From positions 189,851-253,850 of the forward strand of contig DMMY01000027.1 in the NCBI GenBank assembly GCA_003452935.1: a stretch of DNA of 64,000 nt, written 5' to 3'. The notes beneath the pieces are model-generated. The model saw only the letters and a list, made by a program, of their open reading frames with translations, did no database searches and was not told the DNA's origin. The position numbers were made by a program, and so were the translations under genes. This DNA is from Elusimicrobiota bacterium. GTDB taxonomy: Bacteria; Elusimicrobiota; Elusimicrobia; UBA1565; UBA9628. This document shows, piece by piece, positions 33,700-41,734 of the stretch; positions within the stretch are counted from its first letter, which is position 1; each line of letters opens with the position of its first letter.

Positions 33700-34050
33700 A
33701 TGGCAGTATTTTTTCTGTTGGTCTGTTTGGCTGTCGCGATACTGACCATCGCCGGAACTTGGCAGGTTTTCGTCAAGGCGGGAAAGCCGGGCTGGGGCTG
33801 CCTGATCCCCATCTACAACCTCTACCTCATGATCAAGATCGCGGGCCGACCGGGCTGGTGGCTGATCCTGGCCTGCATCCCTCTCATAAACCTCATCGTT
33901 TTATTCATATTGCCCTTCGACATCGCCAGGAACTTCGGCAGGTCCGCGAGTTTCGGCCTCGGCCTTCTGCTCTTGCCCTTTGTTTTCTATCCCGTCCTGG
34001 GACTCGGCGACGCGCAGTATCTCGCGCCGTCTCCCGGAACATCCGCGTAA
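33700..34050 (+). CDS. Small membrane protein, DUF5684-like
   Basis: 116 residues with about three membrane segments (FFLLVCLAVAILTIAGTW; WWLILACIPLINLIVLFIL; SFGLGLLLLPFVFYPVLGLG). The motif KAGKPGWGCLIPIYNLYLM is the signature of the DUF5684 family, often annotated as signal-peptidase-associated integral membrane proteins. The function is unknown. AAAGGAGA precedes the ATG with good spacing, so it has a Shine-Dalgarno-led leader. It lies between repeat copies C and D. Confidence 0.8.
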   Translation: MAVFFLLVCLAVAILTIAGTWQVFVKAGKPGWGCLIPIYNLYLMIKIAGRPGWWLILACIPLINLIVLFILPFDIARNFGRSASFGLGLLLLPFVFYPVLGLGDAQYLAPSPGTSA

Positions 34051-34117
34051 AGCCGCTCCGTTTTTCTCAATTTTTCCCGCGTTTATTGTAAAATAGGACC
34101 AGATTTCCGAGGTGATA

Positions 34118-34648
34118 ATGAAAATCGGCCCACTCATGATCGCAGCCATGATCGCAAGCAGTCCCGTCATCGCCTCGGCCGCAAGCTTTAACTGGCAGCA
34201 ACCCATTCGTCAGAAAGTCAAGGATTTCTCGACTCTGCTCTCGCGCTCCGCGATCAGCCAAGGACTCGGCCTGTCGCATCGCGTATCAAGGCGGGAAGAC
34301 CTGCGGACCTTGGTGACCGCATTGGTCCAGGAAGCCAAAGGGAACTGCGAGAGGGTCGCCGTGGTCAGCATCCCTCCTGAGCCGGCCTCCCACGCGGAAA
34401 TCGCCTGCTTCGCGGACACGTACCCATCAGCCACGCTGCGCCTGAACAATACCCCCTTCAGGGGCATTGAGAAGACGAATGTCCTGGGGACGTATCTTCT
34501 CATCTACAAACCCTTGATCAAGAACGCCAAGACTCTGCCGGATTTGCGGACCAATGGCGCGATTGTCACGCAAGAGGAAATGACCGATTTGGCCCGGAAG
34601 CTGGCGCCGGAAATACGCAGGCAGATCCTTGAGCAGGCTCGGCTATAG
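34118..34648 (+). CDS. Exported protein of unknown function
   Basis: 176 residues from the ATG at 34118; the frame also opens at a GTG 6 bp earlier. Signal peptide MKIGPLMIAAMIASSPVIASA is followed by a mostly helical mature domain with two Cys (NCERVAV, IACFADTY). I do not recognise the family. SD-like CGAGG lies about 8 nt upstream of the ATG. It is convergent with the double-receiver gene, with a hairpin in between. Confidence 0.6.
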   Translation: MKIGPLMIAAMIASSPVIASAASFNWQQPIRQKVKDFSTLLSRSAISQGLGLSHRVSRREDLRTLVTALVQEAKGNCERVAVVSIPPEPASHAEIACFADTYPSATLRLNNTPFRGIEKTNVLGTYLLIYKPLIKNAKTLPDLRTNGAIVTQEEMTDLARKLAPEIRRQILEQARL

Positions 34649-34654
34649 CTCCCG

Positions 34655-34683
34655 CCGCGGCAGTCGCTAGGCCACTGCCGCGG
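34655..34683. terminator. Hairpin between convergent genes
   Basis: CCGCGGCAGT (34655-34664), a 9-nt loop, ACTGCCGCGG (34674-34683), a perfect 10-bp stem directly after the 34118-34648 gene and before the stop of the converging regulator. No T tract follows. Confidence 0.5.
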
Positions 34684-34710
34684 GCAACCTCCGACGAGAA
34701 GCGGGACGGA

Positions 34711-35457
34711 CTAGTTTATCCAGGAAACGCGGGAGCGGCTTAATTCCAGGTCCAGCCTCTCCAGATCGAGCGGCTTTTTCAAAACGGCGGCCGCCCCCAG
34801 CAGGAGGGCGTCCCTTTCCAGATCAGGGCTCGGATAATTCGTCATCAATAGGATAGGCGCCTGGGATCTTCGCCGCAATTCGGGGATGGCCCTCAAGCCC
34901 GTCATTCCCGGAAGGACATTATCCGACAAGATAGCGTCGAACTGGCCTCGCGCGACGAGATCTATGGCTTCTTCCGCGCTTTGAGCCTGGGCGATTCTAT
35001 AGCCCCTCTCTTGGAGCCCGCGGCTATATTCTCCCAGCTGGACCCCGTCATCCTCCACTATGAGGATGCGCTGGCGCGCGTCATGGAAGTGATGCGCCCG
35101 GTGGCTCTCCAGCAGGCCGGCGACCTTCCCAAGGCTCAGCGGCTTGGCCAGAAAGGACCCCACCCCGGCCGCCTTGACCCTATCCGCCGTGCTGGGCATG
35201 CCGCTCATCATCACGACCGTGAGCCGAGGCTCGATGTTCAGGAGCATCTTCGCCACCTCGATCCCGTCCATCTCCGCGCCGAGGTGAACGTCCGACAGCA
35301 GCAAATTGAAGCGGTCCCTCTCGAAGATGCGCAGGGCTTCCGGGCCGTTTTTGGCGGCGTACACCTCCCAGCCGCGTCTGTTTACGCATAAGGAAAGCAG
35401 CCGGAGAATGGCAGGGTCGTCATCCACGATCAAGATGCGATTCTGTTTCATGGGCAT
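34711..35457 (-). CDS. Two-domain response regulator (REC-REC)
   Basis: 248 residues. Two receiver domains in tandem: first with ILIVDDDPAILRLLSL, phospho-acceptor LLLSDVHLG and Lys in FLAKPLS; second with ILIVEDDGVQLGEYS, acceptor AILSDNVLPGMTG and Lys in VLKKPLD. No output domain is present, so it probably passes phosphate or works by protein contact. The start could be the ATG at 35457 or 35451. TATACT lies about 14 nt upstream of 35457. No kinase is near. Confidence 0.85.
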   Translation of the reverse strand: MPMKQNRILIVDDDPAILRLLSLCVNRRGWEVYAAKNGPEALRIFERDRFNLLLSDVHLGAEMDGIEVAKMLLNIEPRLTVVMMSGMPSTADRVKAAGVGSFLAKPLSLGKVAGLLESHRAHHFHDARQRILIVEDDGVQLGEYSRGLQERGYRIAQAQSAEEAIDLVARGQFDAILSDNVLPGMTGLRAIPELRRRSQAPILLMTNYPSPDLERDALLLGAAAVLKKPLDLERLDLELSRSRVSWIN

Positions 35458-35505
35458 AAGGTTATCCAAGAGTATATGCCCTGGATGTTAAGGAAATGAT
35501 AAATC

Positions 35506-36711
35506 TCAGCGTCGAAAAATAATGCCAACAATGCGCGAAAGGTGATCTCCGGCACCGTTGAAAATAAAAAGGGCGCACGTCAGGTAGCCCGCCCGGTCTT
35601 GGTAGGCTATACGCGCCAATCCGGCCGGATCATAAAACCCCAGCCCGGCGGCCAGGGCGATATTGATGGCCACGCCGATCTTGGCCCCGTAGGATTTCCA
35701 GGGCCGCTCTTCCGATTCCAAAGTTTCCACGAAGAACGGAAAAGCCCACAGGAAATCGGCTCCCGTGGAATAAGGCAGAGCCAGGAGATAATACACCCAG
35801 AATCGGTTAAACGAAGCTTCCCACTTCAATTTCCGGCATTGCCAGACGCCCAGGATCATCAAGACTGCAAGGAAAACCCATTCGGCGATCAAAACGCCGC
35901 GGCTAGGGCCGGGAAAGATGAATCGCAGCGGCTTATAGAACGCCACGAACAGGCTCTGGCTGTCGAAAGGCAGGACAAGGCGATGGTGCGAGAGAAGAAC
36001 CTCGCGCCATTCGCCCATGGACGAGAAGCCCAGAATCGGCACAACCGCCAGAAGCAGAATCGCCATCGCCCCCGCCGTCAAGGCGCAGACGCGCCAGCGT
36101 CCCCTGAGCGCCAGAAATACCAGCAGGCCCGGAACCAGCTGAGGCTTGATGCTCAAGACAGCCAGCAATGACGCGGCGGGGATGTCGTGGCCTTGTCGCG
36201 CCAATCGCAGCCCCCACAACAGACACGGAAACAACACCAAAATCATTTTGTGGTAGCTCCATGCCAAGATAAAACCCGGACTCGTCAGGAGAAGCAACCC
36301 CCACCAAGCCCAGGGCCGGCGTCCGTCACGGGTCGCTATCCACCAAATGACGGCCGCGGTCCCCAGGGCCAGGGTGACATTCCACAAGGCAAAGGAGAAC
36401 ATGGGAGCAAACCAAGCCAGCACGGAGCAGACCGGCAGCGCGATGGGAGAATAGGGGAAGCCCAAGCCTCCCGTTATATGAGGATTCGGCCCTCCCCGAG
36501 CCCATTGCAGGCAGGCCTGATAGGTTTCCAGCCGGTAAGGACTGCCTCCTCCGGAAAAAATTCGACCGGCGCAATAATAGTAAACGAAATCCTCTCCGCG
36601 TTGGGACCAATAGCGCCATAGTATCGCCAGAAATACGGTCAAAAGGCACAAAAATATCGGCCCTTCGTCCGATCTCCAAAGTCCGTTCAATCTCTTAGCA
36701 GTCAGACCCAT
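35506..36711 (-). CDS. GT87-type membrane glycosyltransferase
   Basis: 401 residues with about 9-10 membrane segments. Features of the GT87/DUF2029 family (polyprenol-phosphate-mannose-dependent transferases): DFVYYYCAGRIFSGGGSPY near residue 42, FPYSPIALPVCSVLAWF, ASLLAVLSIKPQLVPGLLVF. The acceptor is unknown; it probably extends an envelope glycan. The last 16 codons (GAGDHLSRIVGIIFRR) are written by repeat copy D, whose first base is the first base of the Gly codon, so the repeat has replaced or extended the original C-terminus. Confidence 0.82.
   Translation of the reverse strand: MGLTAKRLNGLWRSDEGPIFLCLLTVFLAILWRYWSQRGEDFVYYYCAGRIFSGGGSPYRLETYQACLQWARGGPNPHITGGLGFPYSPIALPVCSVLAWFAPMFSFALWNVTLALGTAAVIWWIATRDGRRPWAWWGLLLLTSPGFILAWSYHKMILVLFPCLLWGLRLARQGHDIPAASLLAVLSIKPQLVPGLLVFLALRGRWRVCALTAGAMAILLLAVVPILGFSSMGEWREVLLSHHRLVLPFDSQSLFVAFYKPLRFIFPGPSRGVLIAEWVFLAVLMILGVWQCRKLKWEASFNRFWVYYLLALPYSTGADFLWAFPFFVETLESEERPWKSYGAKIGVAINIALAAGLGFYDPAGLARIAYQDRAGYLTCALFIFNGAGDHLSRIVGIIFRR
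35511..35556 (-). repeat. GGTGCCGGAGAT repeat, copy D
   Basis: On the minus strand GGTGCCGGAGATCACCTTTC then GCGCATTGTTGGCATTATTTTTCGAC. It is nearly identical to copy C but in the opposite orientation, so C and D flank 33.5-35.5 kb. It encodes the C-terminal tail of the GT87 protein. Confidence 0.75.
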
Positions 36712-36750
36712 ATGGTCGGCTCGTCGATGAGATCGCGAGGGATGACCGTC

Positions 36751-37470
36751 TCAACGGGGAGGCCGCAATGCCTTGAGCACCTGCGTTTTAAAGAATCTCT
36801 CCATTTTGCTTGAGAATCTATTGTAGCGCCGGATATCATGATCCAGCTCCAAGGAATCTCCGGAGACTGATTGCGCGATGCTTAAAAGCCGCTCATAATT
36901 CAGCGTGGACAAGCCCTGGGCTTTCAAACGCATCCCTTGCAAGGCGCGGCCGACAAGATGCGGCAGGTTCAGGGCCAACGCCATTCGCCTGTCGTGTTCC
37001 ACGGGGGAAGCCGTGACGGCCTCAAAGCCCCGCCTCCTCAAATAGGATATGACGGCCGCCAAGTGGTTGGTTCGAATGGGACAGAGAACCACTTGCCGAG
37101 CGTCCGGATGAGCGAAACTGCCGGGACCGAAAAGAGGATGCGTCCCGATGATATCGCAATGGCCCGGCAATAGCCTCCTCATGAGCCGGGCCGGATATTC
37201 CTTCACGGAACACACGTCAAAGACCCAGGCTCCCTTCTTTATATAGCGGCGGGCCTGTTGCAATGATTCTTCCATGCGGCCGATGGGAACGCAAAAAACA
37301 ACGATATCGCAGGAAGCCGCCTGCGCCAAAGAGCCCCTCCCGCGCCGGAGCGCCGGGGATATTTTCGCATCATAGGCGATCATCGAGAAATCCGTCTTCA
37401 GGACTTCGGTCAACAGCCGGCCAAAGCGTCCAAAGCCGATAACGCCGATCGTCTTTTTAAGGCCGCGCAT
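36751..37470 (-). CDS. tyrA: Prephenate (or arogenate) dehydrogenase
   Basis: 239 residues. Rossmann motif IGVIGFGRFGRLL at the start, then DIVVFCVPIGRMEE, WVFDVCSVKEYP and THPLFGPGSF, all typical of TyrA; a His in the latter motif contacts prephenate. It is shorter than usual and has no ACT domain, resembling the plant/archaeal-type core. It oxidatively decarboxylates prephenate (or arogenate) on the way to tyrosine. The ATG overlaps the aroC stop by 14 bp, placing it last in an operon with DAHP synthase, aroA and aroC. Whether it prefers prephenate or arogenate, and NAD or NADP, cannot be told. Confidence 0.85.
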   Translation of the reverse strand: MRGLKKTIGVIGFGRFGRLLTEVLKTDFSMIAYDAKISPALRRGRGSLAQAASCDIVVFCVPIGRMEESLQQARRYIKKGAWVFDVCSVKEYPARLMRRLLPGHCDIIGTHPLFGPGSFAHPDARQVVLCPIRTNHLAAVISYLRRRGFEAVTASPVEHDRRMALALNLPHLVGRALQGMRLKAQGLSTLNYERLLSIAQSVSGDSLELDHDIRRYNRFSSKMERFFKTQVLKALRPPR

Positions 37471-38521
37471 AGGCGTCCTGCCTCAAGACATGATCCACCA
37501 GAACCAAAGCCACCATGGCTTCCACCACGGGAACCGCCCTGGGACAAACGCATGGATCAAAGCGGCCCTGCAGCCGCATTTTCACCTCCCGGCCGTCCAG
37601 ATCGATCGTCGCCTGCGTCTTGGCTATGGAAGGCGTGGGCTTGAAAGCAGCCCGAAGCACGATGTCCTGGCCCGTGGACATCCCCCCCAGCAGACCGCCG
37701 GCATGATTGGATTGAAAGCCCTTCTTGCCGATGGGATCATTGGATTGCGAGCCTTTCATGGAGGCCAGCTTGAAGCCGTCGCCGATTTCAACGCCCTTGA
37801 CGGCCCCGATGCTCATCACGGCCTTGGCCAAGTCGGCGCTCAATTTATCGAACACGGGCTCGCCCAAGCCGGCCGGGACTCCCCGGGCGATGACCTCGAC
37901 CACGCCGCCGATGGAATCCCCCCCCTTCCGGACTTTTTCGATCATTGCCTGCATGGCGACGGCCTTGGCTTGATGAGCGGCCCGCACGGGATTTTTCTCA
38001 ACGGCGCTTAAATCCAGCTCATCGTCCGCGATGCGCAAGGAACCGACTTGCCGGGTAAATCCGACGATCGTCATGGCTCGCCGAGCCAGGACCTTCTTGG
38101 CCACGGCGCCGGCCGCCACCCGGCCCAACTGCTCGCGGGCGGAGCTTCTGCCTCCGCCGCGCCAATCCCGGAAGCCGTACTTGCGCATGAGCGCATAGTC
38201 CGCATGGCCGGGACGAAGCATGTCTTTTGTCGCCTCATACGGTCCGGATTGAACGTCCTCGTTCAAGACCATCAAAGAAATCGGAGCCCCCGTGGTTTTG
38301 CCCTGGAAAACTCCCGAGAGGATCCGCACGCGATCCTTTTCCTTGCGCCGGGTCGAGATCGCGCTTTGCCCCGGCCTTCGGCGGTCCAGCTCTCTTTGGA
38401 TATCCCCGGGCTCGAGCTCCAAGCCAGCCGGAACGCCGTCTATGACGACTCCCACGGCGGGGCCATGCGATTCCCCCCATGTCGTCGCCCTGAACAAAAC
38501 GCCGAATGTATTCGAGCTCAT
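37457..38521 (-). CDS. aroC: Chorismate synthase
   Basis: 354 residues, full length. MSSNTFGVLFRATTWGESHG is the invariant N-terminal FMN-site region; RRPGQSAISTRRKEKD, DWRGGGRSSAREQLGRVAAG and a C-terminal RFDPCVCPRAVPVVEAM are all family signatures. It converts EPSP to chorismate using reduced FMN. It is the third gene of the aro operon, 61 bp after aroA and overlapping tyrA. Confidence 0.96.
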   Translation of the reverse strand: MSSNTFGVLFRATTWGESHGPAVGVVIDGVPAGLELEPGDIQRELDRRRPGQSAISTRRKEKDRVRILSGVFQGKTTGAPISLMVLNEDVQSGPYEATKDMLRPGHADYALMRKYGFRDWRGGGRSSAREQLGRVAAGAVAKKVLARRAMTIVGFTRQVGSLRIADDELDLSAVEKNPVRAAHQAKAVAMQAMIEKVRKGGDSIGGVVEVIARGVPAGLGEPVFDKLSADLAKAVMSIGAVKGVEIGDGFKLASMKGSQSNDPIGKKGFQSNHAGGLLGGMSTGQDIVLRAAFKPTPSIAKTQATIDLDGREVKMRLQGRFDPCVCPRAVPVVEAMVALVLVDHVLRQDAYARP

Positions 38522-38582
38522 GAGTTCGTTTTCCCCTGCTCATCAGTTTTTTTCGAAGCCGGACGGCCACCGAGCGTCCAGG

Positions 38583-39839
38583 TCATCGCAACCGCTCCAA
38601 CGCGGCGAAGAAATCCGGAAAGGTCTTGTTCACGCAAGCCGGGTCATTGATGCGCACTCCCCGTAAAGCGAGGCCCGCCACGGCGAAGGACATGGCCATG
38701 CGGTGATCATGATAGGTCTCGATGCAGGCGCCATGAAGAGGCCCCGGCGTGATCTTGAAACCATCCGGAGCTTCCTCCACCGCGCATCCGAGCTTGCGCA
38801 GTTCCGCGGATACGGCCGCTATCCGATCGGTTTCCTTAAGGCGGAGATTTTCCACATGACGCACGATGGTCGGTCCCTGCGCGAAAGCGGCCACGACGGC
38901 CAAGGTTTGCGCCGCATCCGGGAGATTATTCATGTCGATATCGATGCCCTGGAGCCTGCCGCCGGACACCTCGATCCAATCCGGCCCGCGGCTCGCCGAA
39001 CAGCCCATGCGCTCCAGGGCTTCGACGAATTGAATCTCCCCCTGCCGGGTCCGCGGCCTAAGGCCCGTCACGCGGACCCGCCCGCCGGTCACCGCCGCGG
39101 CGGCGAAAAAATAAGCGGCATTGGCCGCGTCGCCCTCGACGGCATAATCCCGCGCCTGGTAAACGCCTCTGGGCACGAAAAACTCCTTATACCCGCGGTT
39201 TTCCACCCGGCATCCGAAATCCTCCATCATGGAGATGGTCATATCCGCATAGGATTTCGACGTCAAATCATCCGGCACAAGAATCACGGTCTCTTGCTCC
39301 GCGCAAGGAAGCGCCATCATCAAGGCGCTTAAAAACTGGCTGCTCACGCCGCCGCGCATGACGACACGCCCCCCCCGGATTCTGCCGCCCGATATGCGCA
39401 GGGGCAGACACCCCCGCGTGGTCTCAACCTCGACCCCCAGCTGCCGGAGCGCCTCGGCTAAATCCTCCATGGGCCGCTCGCGCATGCGGGCATCCCCCGA
39501 CAGCGCGGCGCGCGTTCCCAATCCGGCCAGGGCGCAGAGAAATCTCGCGGCGGTTCCGGAACCGCCCACGTAAATCTCCCGCTTGGGCATCTCGGGAGCG
39601 CCGGCCAAACCGCGCACCATGGCGCAATCGCCTTCCCAGGAAATCCCGGCCCCGAAAGCGCGCAATCCCTCCAGCATACGCTCCGTATCGTCGCTGCGCA
39701 GAATCCCCGAAAGCCGGGATTGACCCCGGGCCAGCGCGGCGAGAATCAAGGCGCGATTGGAAAATCCCTTGGAACGCGGGCAAGGGACATCCGCGTCGAT
39801 CCGGCCGCGCACGCGGATTTCCAGAGGATCAGAGGGCAT
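38583..39839 (-). CDS. aroA: 3-phosphoshikimate 1-carboxyvinyltransferase (EPSP synthase)
   Basis: 418 residues. N-terminal PRSKGFSNRALILAALARG binds shikimate phosphate and PEP; GSGTAARFLCALAGLG is the class signature (here GGSGTAARF); RMRERPMEDL follows; late motifs RLKETDRIAAVSAELRKLG and DHRMAMSFAVAGL are complete. It transfers enolpyruvyl from PEP to shikimate 3-phosphate. The gene begins 33 bp after the DAHP synthase stop. It follows the usual two-domain length. Confidence 0.96.
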   Translation of the reverse strand: MPSDPLEIRVRGRIDADVPCPRSKGFSNRALILAALARGQSRLSGILRSDDTERMLEGLRAFGAGISWEGDCAMVRGLAGAPEMPKREIYVGGSGTAARFLCALAGLGTRAALSGDARMRERPMEDLAEALRQLGVEVETTRGCLPLRISGGRIRGGRVVMRGGVSSQFLSALMMALPCAEQETVILVPDDLTSKSYADMTISMMEDFGCRVENRGYKEFFVPRGVYQARDYAVEGDAANAAYFFAAAAVTGGRVRVTGLRPRTRQGEIQFVEALERMGCSASRGPDWIEVSGGRLQGIDIDMNNLPDAAQTLAVVAAFAQGPTIVRHVENLRLKETDRIAAVSAELRKLGCAVEEAPDGFKITPGPLHGACIETYHDHRMAMSFAVAGLALRGVRINDPACVNKTFPDFFAALERLR

Positions 39840-39872
39840 CGGCCTGCCGCAGAGGCGCGCGGAGCTTCACGC

Positions 39873-40886
39873 TCACAAAGTTTTACCCATGGCCAGGGCC
39901 AGCTTGCCCAGCTGGAGCATCATGTCCGCGTACATGGGCAAGGTCAGGGCTTGCGGCCCGTCGCAAAGAGCTTTCTCGGGGCAGGGATGGATCTCCACGA
40001 TAATGCCGTCGGCTCCCGCGGCCAGAGCCGCCCGGGCCATCGGTATGACATAGGCGCGATTCCCGGAGGCATGGCTGGGATCCACGATCACCGGCAAGTG
40101 CGTTTCCTGCTTCAACACCGGGACGGCGCTGAGATCCAGCGTGCTGCGCGTGGCGGTCTCGAACGTCCGGATGCCGCGTTCGCACATGATGACGTCGGGA
40201 TTCCCCTCGGCCAGTATATATTCGGCGGCCAGCAAAAACTCCTTGATGGTGGAAGCCATGCCTCGTTTCAGGATAACCGGCTTTTTAACCTTGCCCAATT
40301 CCTTGAGAAGATCGTAATTCTGCATATTCCTGGCTCCCACGCGGAATATGTCGACATATCGGGCCACCAGGGGAATATCGCGGATATCCATCACCTCGGT
40401 TTCCAGAGCCAAGCCCGTGGCTTTCTTGGCCTGCTGCAGTATTTTGAGCCCGTCCTCTTTGAGGCCTTGAAAATCATAAGGACTGCTGCGCGGCTTGAAC
40501 ACGGAAGCCCGCAGGACCTTCCCCCCTCGCTTTTTCACTTCCAGGGCGGATTCCATGAGCTGCTGCTCGGTCTCGACGGCGCATGGCCCGGCCATCACCA
40601 CGAACTCAGCAGCCCCGATCGACACGCCCGGCGCTTGAACGACGGAGTCCTTGGGATGGAATTCCCGGCTGACTAATTTATAAGGCGTCAGGATCCGGAC
40701 GACGTCCTCCACGTACGGCATGGCCCTGATTTGCTCCGCGTTGAGCTTGCGCAAATCCCCGATCACTCCCAGGGTGGTCCGGTATTCGCCCTTGGAGACA
40801 TGAAGGCGCAGCCCTAATTCCAGCAATTTGCGTTCAATCGCCCGGATATGGTCGTCGGCTGCGTGGGGTTTCAAAATAATAATCAT
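39873..40886 (-). CDS. aroF: 3-deoxy-7-phosphoheptulonate synthase (DAHP synthase) with N-terminal regulatory domain
   Basis: 337 residues from the ATG at 40886. Residues 1-70 (MIIILKPHAADDHIRAIERK) form the ferredoxin-like regulatory domain found in Thermotoga-type enzymes. The barrel shows VMAGPCAVETEQQ, GGKVLRASVFKPRSSPYDFQ, KKPVILKRGMAST and PVIVDPSHASGNR. It condenses PEP and erythrose 4-phosphate as the first shikimate step, probably feedback-inhibited through the N-terminal domain. AAGGAG lies 9 nt before the ATG; TTGACA (on the minus strand near 40928) may be its -35. It heads the aro operon; aroB, aroD, aroE and aroK are not in the window. Confidence 0.95.
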   Translation of the reverse strand: MIIILKPHAADDHIRAIERKLLELGLRLHVSKGEYRTTLGVIGDLRKLNAEQIRAMPYVEDVVRILTPYKLVSREFHPKDSVVQAPGVSIGAAEFVVMAGPCAVETEQQLMESALEVKKRGGKVLRASVFKPRSSPYDFQGLKEDGLKILQQAKKATGLALETEVMDIRDIPLVARYVDIFRVGARNMQNYDLLKELGKVKKPVILKRGMASTIKEFLLAAEYILAEGNPDVIMCERGIRTFETATRSTLDLSAVPVLKQETHLPVIVDPSHASGNRAYVIPMARAALAAGADGIIVEIHPCPEKALCDGPQALTLPMYADMMLQLGKLALAMGKTL

Positions 40887-41068
40887 GGAAGCCCGCTCCT
40901 TAATTCTGGAATCGGGCATATTATGTCAAATTGACGCCCCCTTTAGCCCCAAAAACCAATCGGATTGATCTCCGAAAATCTGAACAAGCCGCGAACCAAC
41001 GCCTATCCCAAAAGCCAACGCCATGGCCGCGGCGCGACCCCGCCTGCTTCGGTCTTTCCCCTCGCTCA

Positions 41069-41542
41069 CTACTGGGATTGATGCGGCTCGTGCGAGCGGG
41101 CATGCCTGCCGGCCGCGACGCCGACGCCGGGTTCCGGTTCGCCGCGCGGGACCCGCTCGGATCTCACCCGGGCGTAAAGGCCCTGCGCCAGGGAAAAGAC
41201 CAGGGCCGCGCCGAAAATCAGCAGCAGCATCCAGACCGCTCCGTTGAGGGCTCCCGAGACCGTCTTGAGCACTTCCAGCATGCCTTTGCCCAGGGTGAGC
41301 GGAGGCTGCGCGCCTCTGGCCTGGACAGCGGAGAGCAGCAAGTCCATATCCGCGAGCCGCAGGCCGCTCGTAAGCGCGCCGACGAAGAGCGCGAATTTCG
41401 CGAACAGGGACCAGGCGGACGACATTTCTCCGGCGAAAAGCCGCTCGAGAACGCCGTCTATCAAGGCGGCGAAAAGCAGCACCACGCCCGCGGAGATGAC
41501 GAGCGCGCCCAGGAAGACCGACGACAGCATGACCGTATCCAT
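41069..41542 (-). CDS. Three-span membrane protein of unknown function
   Basis: 157 residues with three predicted membrane segments: VFLGALVISAGVVLLFAALI, LFAKFALFVGALTSGL and AVWMLLLIFGAALVFSLAQ. The C-terminus is basic and polar, likely cytoplasmic. I do not recognise a family. A strong GGGAGG precedes the ATG by 5 nt, favouring this frame over the antisense ORF. It lies upstream of the aro operon on the same strand with a gap of about 180 bp (40887-41068). Confidence 0.6.
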   Translation of the reverse strand: MDTVMLSSVFLGALVISAGVVLLFAALIDGVLERLFAGEMSSAWSLFAKFALFVGALTSGLRLADMDLLLSAVQARGAQPPLTLGKGMLEVLKTVSGALNGAVWMLLLIFGAALVFSLAQGLYARVRSERVPRGEPEPGVGVAAGRHARSHEPHQSQ

Positions 41543-41722
41543 AAATCCCTCCCGTACCAGTTCTCGGCTTAAAAATGAAGATCGTCCTTGCGGCTTCGCA
41601 TATCATCCCTTACCCGCGTCAAAAGGACATCAAGGACAGGAACGCCTGGCCATCGAAGGCATAGGCCAAATGCCGCCGCCAGTTGCCCTTTAGGCCTATA
41701 TACCGCCGGCTCCATAGGCATG

Positions 41723-41728
41723 TAAAAT
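41723..41728 (+). promoter_or_regulatory. -10 box TAAAAT of the EEP gene
   Basis: TAAAAT ends 6 nt before the ATG at 41735, leaving no space for a Shine-Dalgarno sequence. Nothing else is seen in the divergent gap 41543-41734. Confidence 0.5.
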
Positions 41729-41734
41729 GCGTAA

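Noticed and set aside
39720..40676. A 318-codon plus-strand frame
   Set aside because: Shadow of aroA and the DAHP synthase gene; no motif or start signal.
40931..41572. A 213-codon plus-strand frame opposite the membrane protein
   Set aside because: The minus-strand frame has three clear membrane spans and a strong Shine-Dalgarno sequence; the plus frame has neither.
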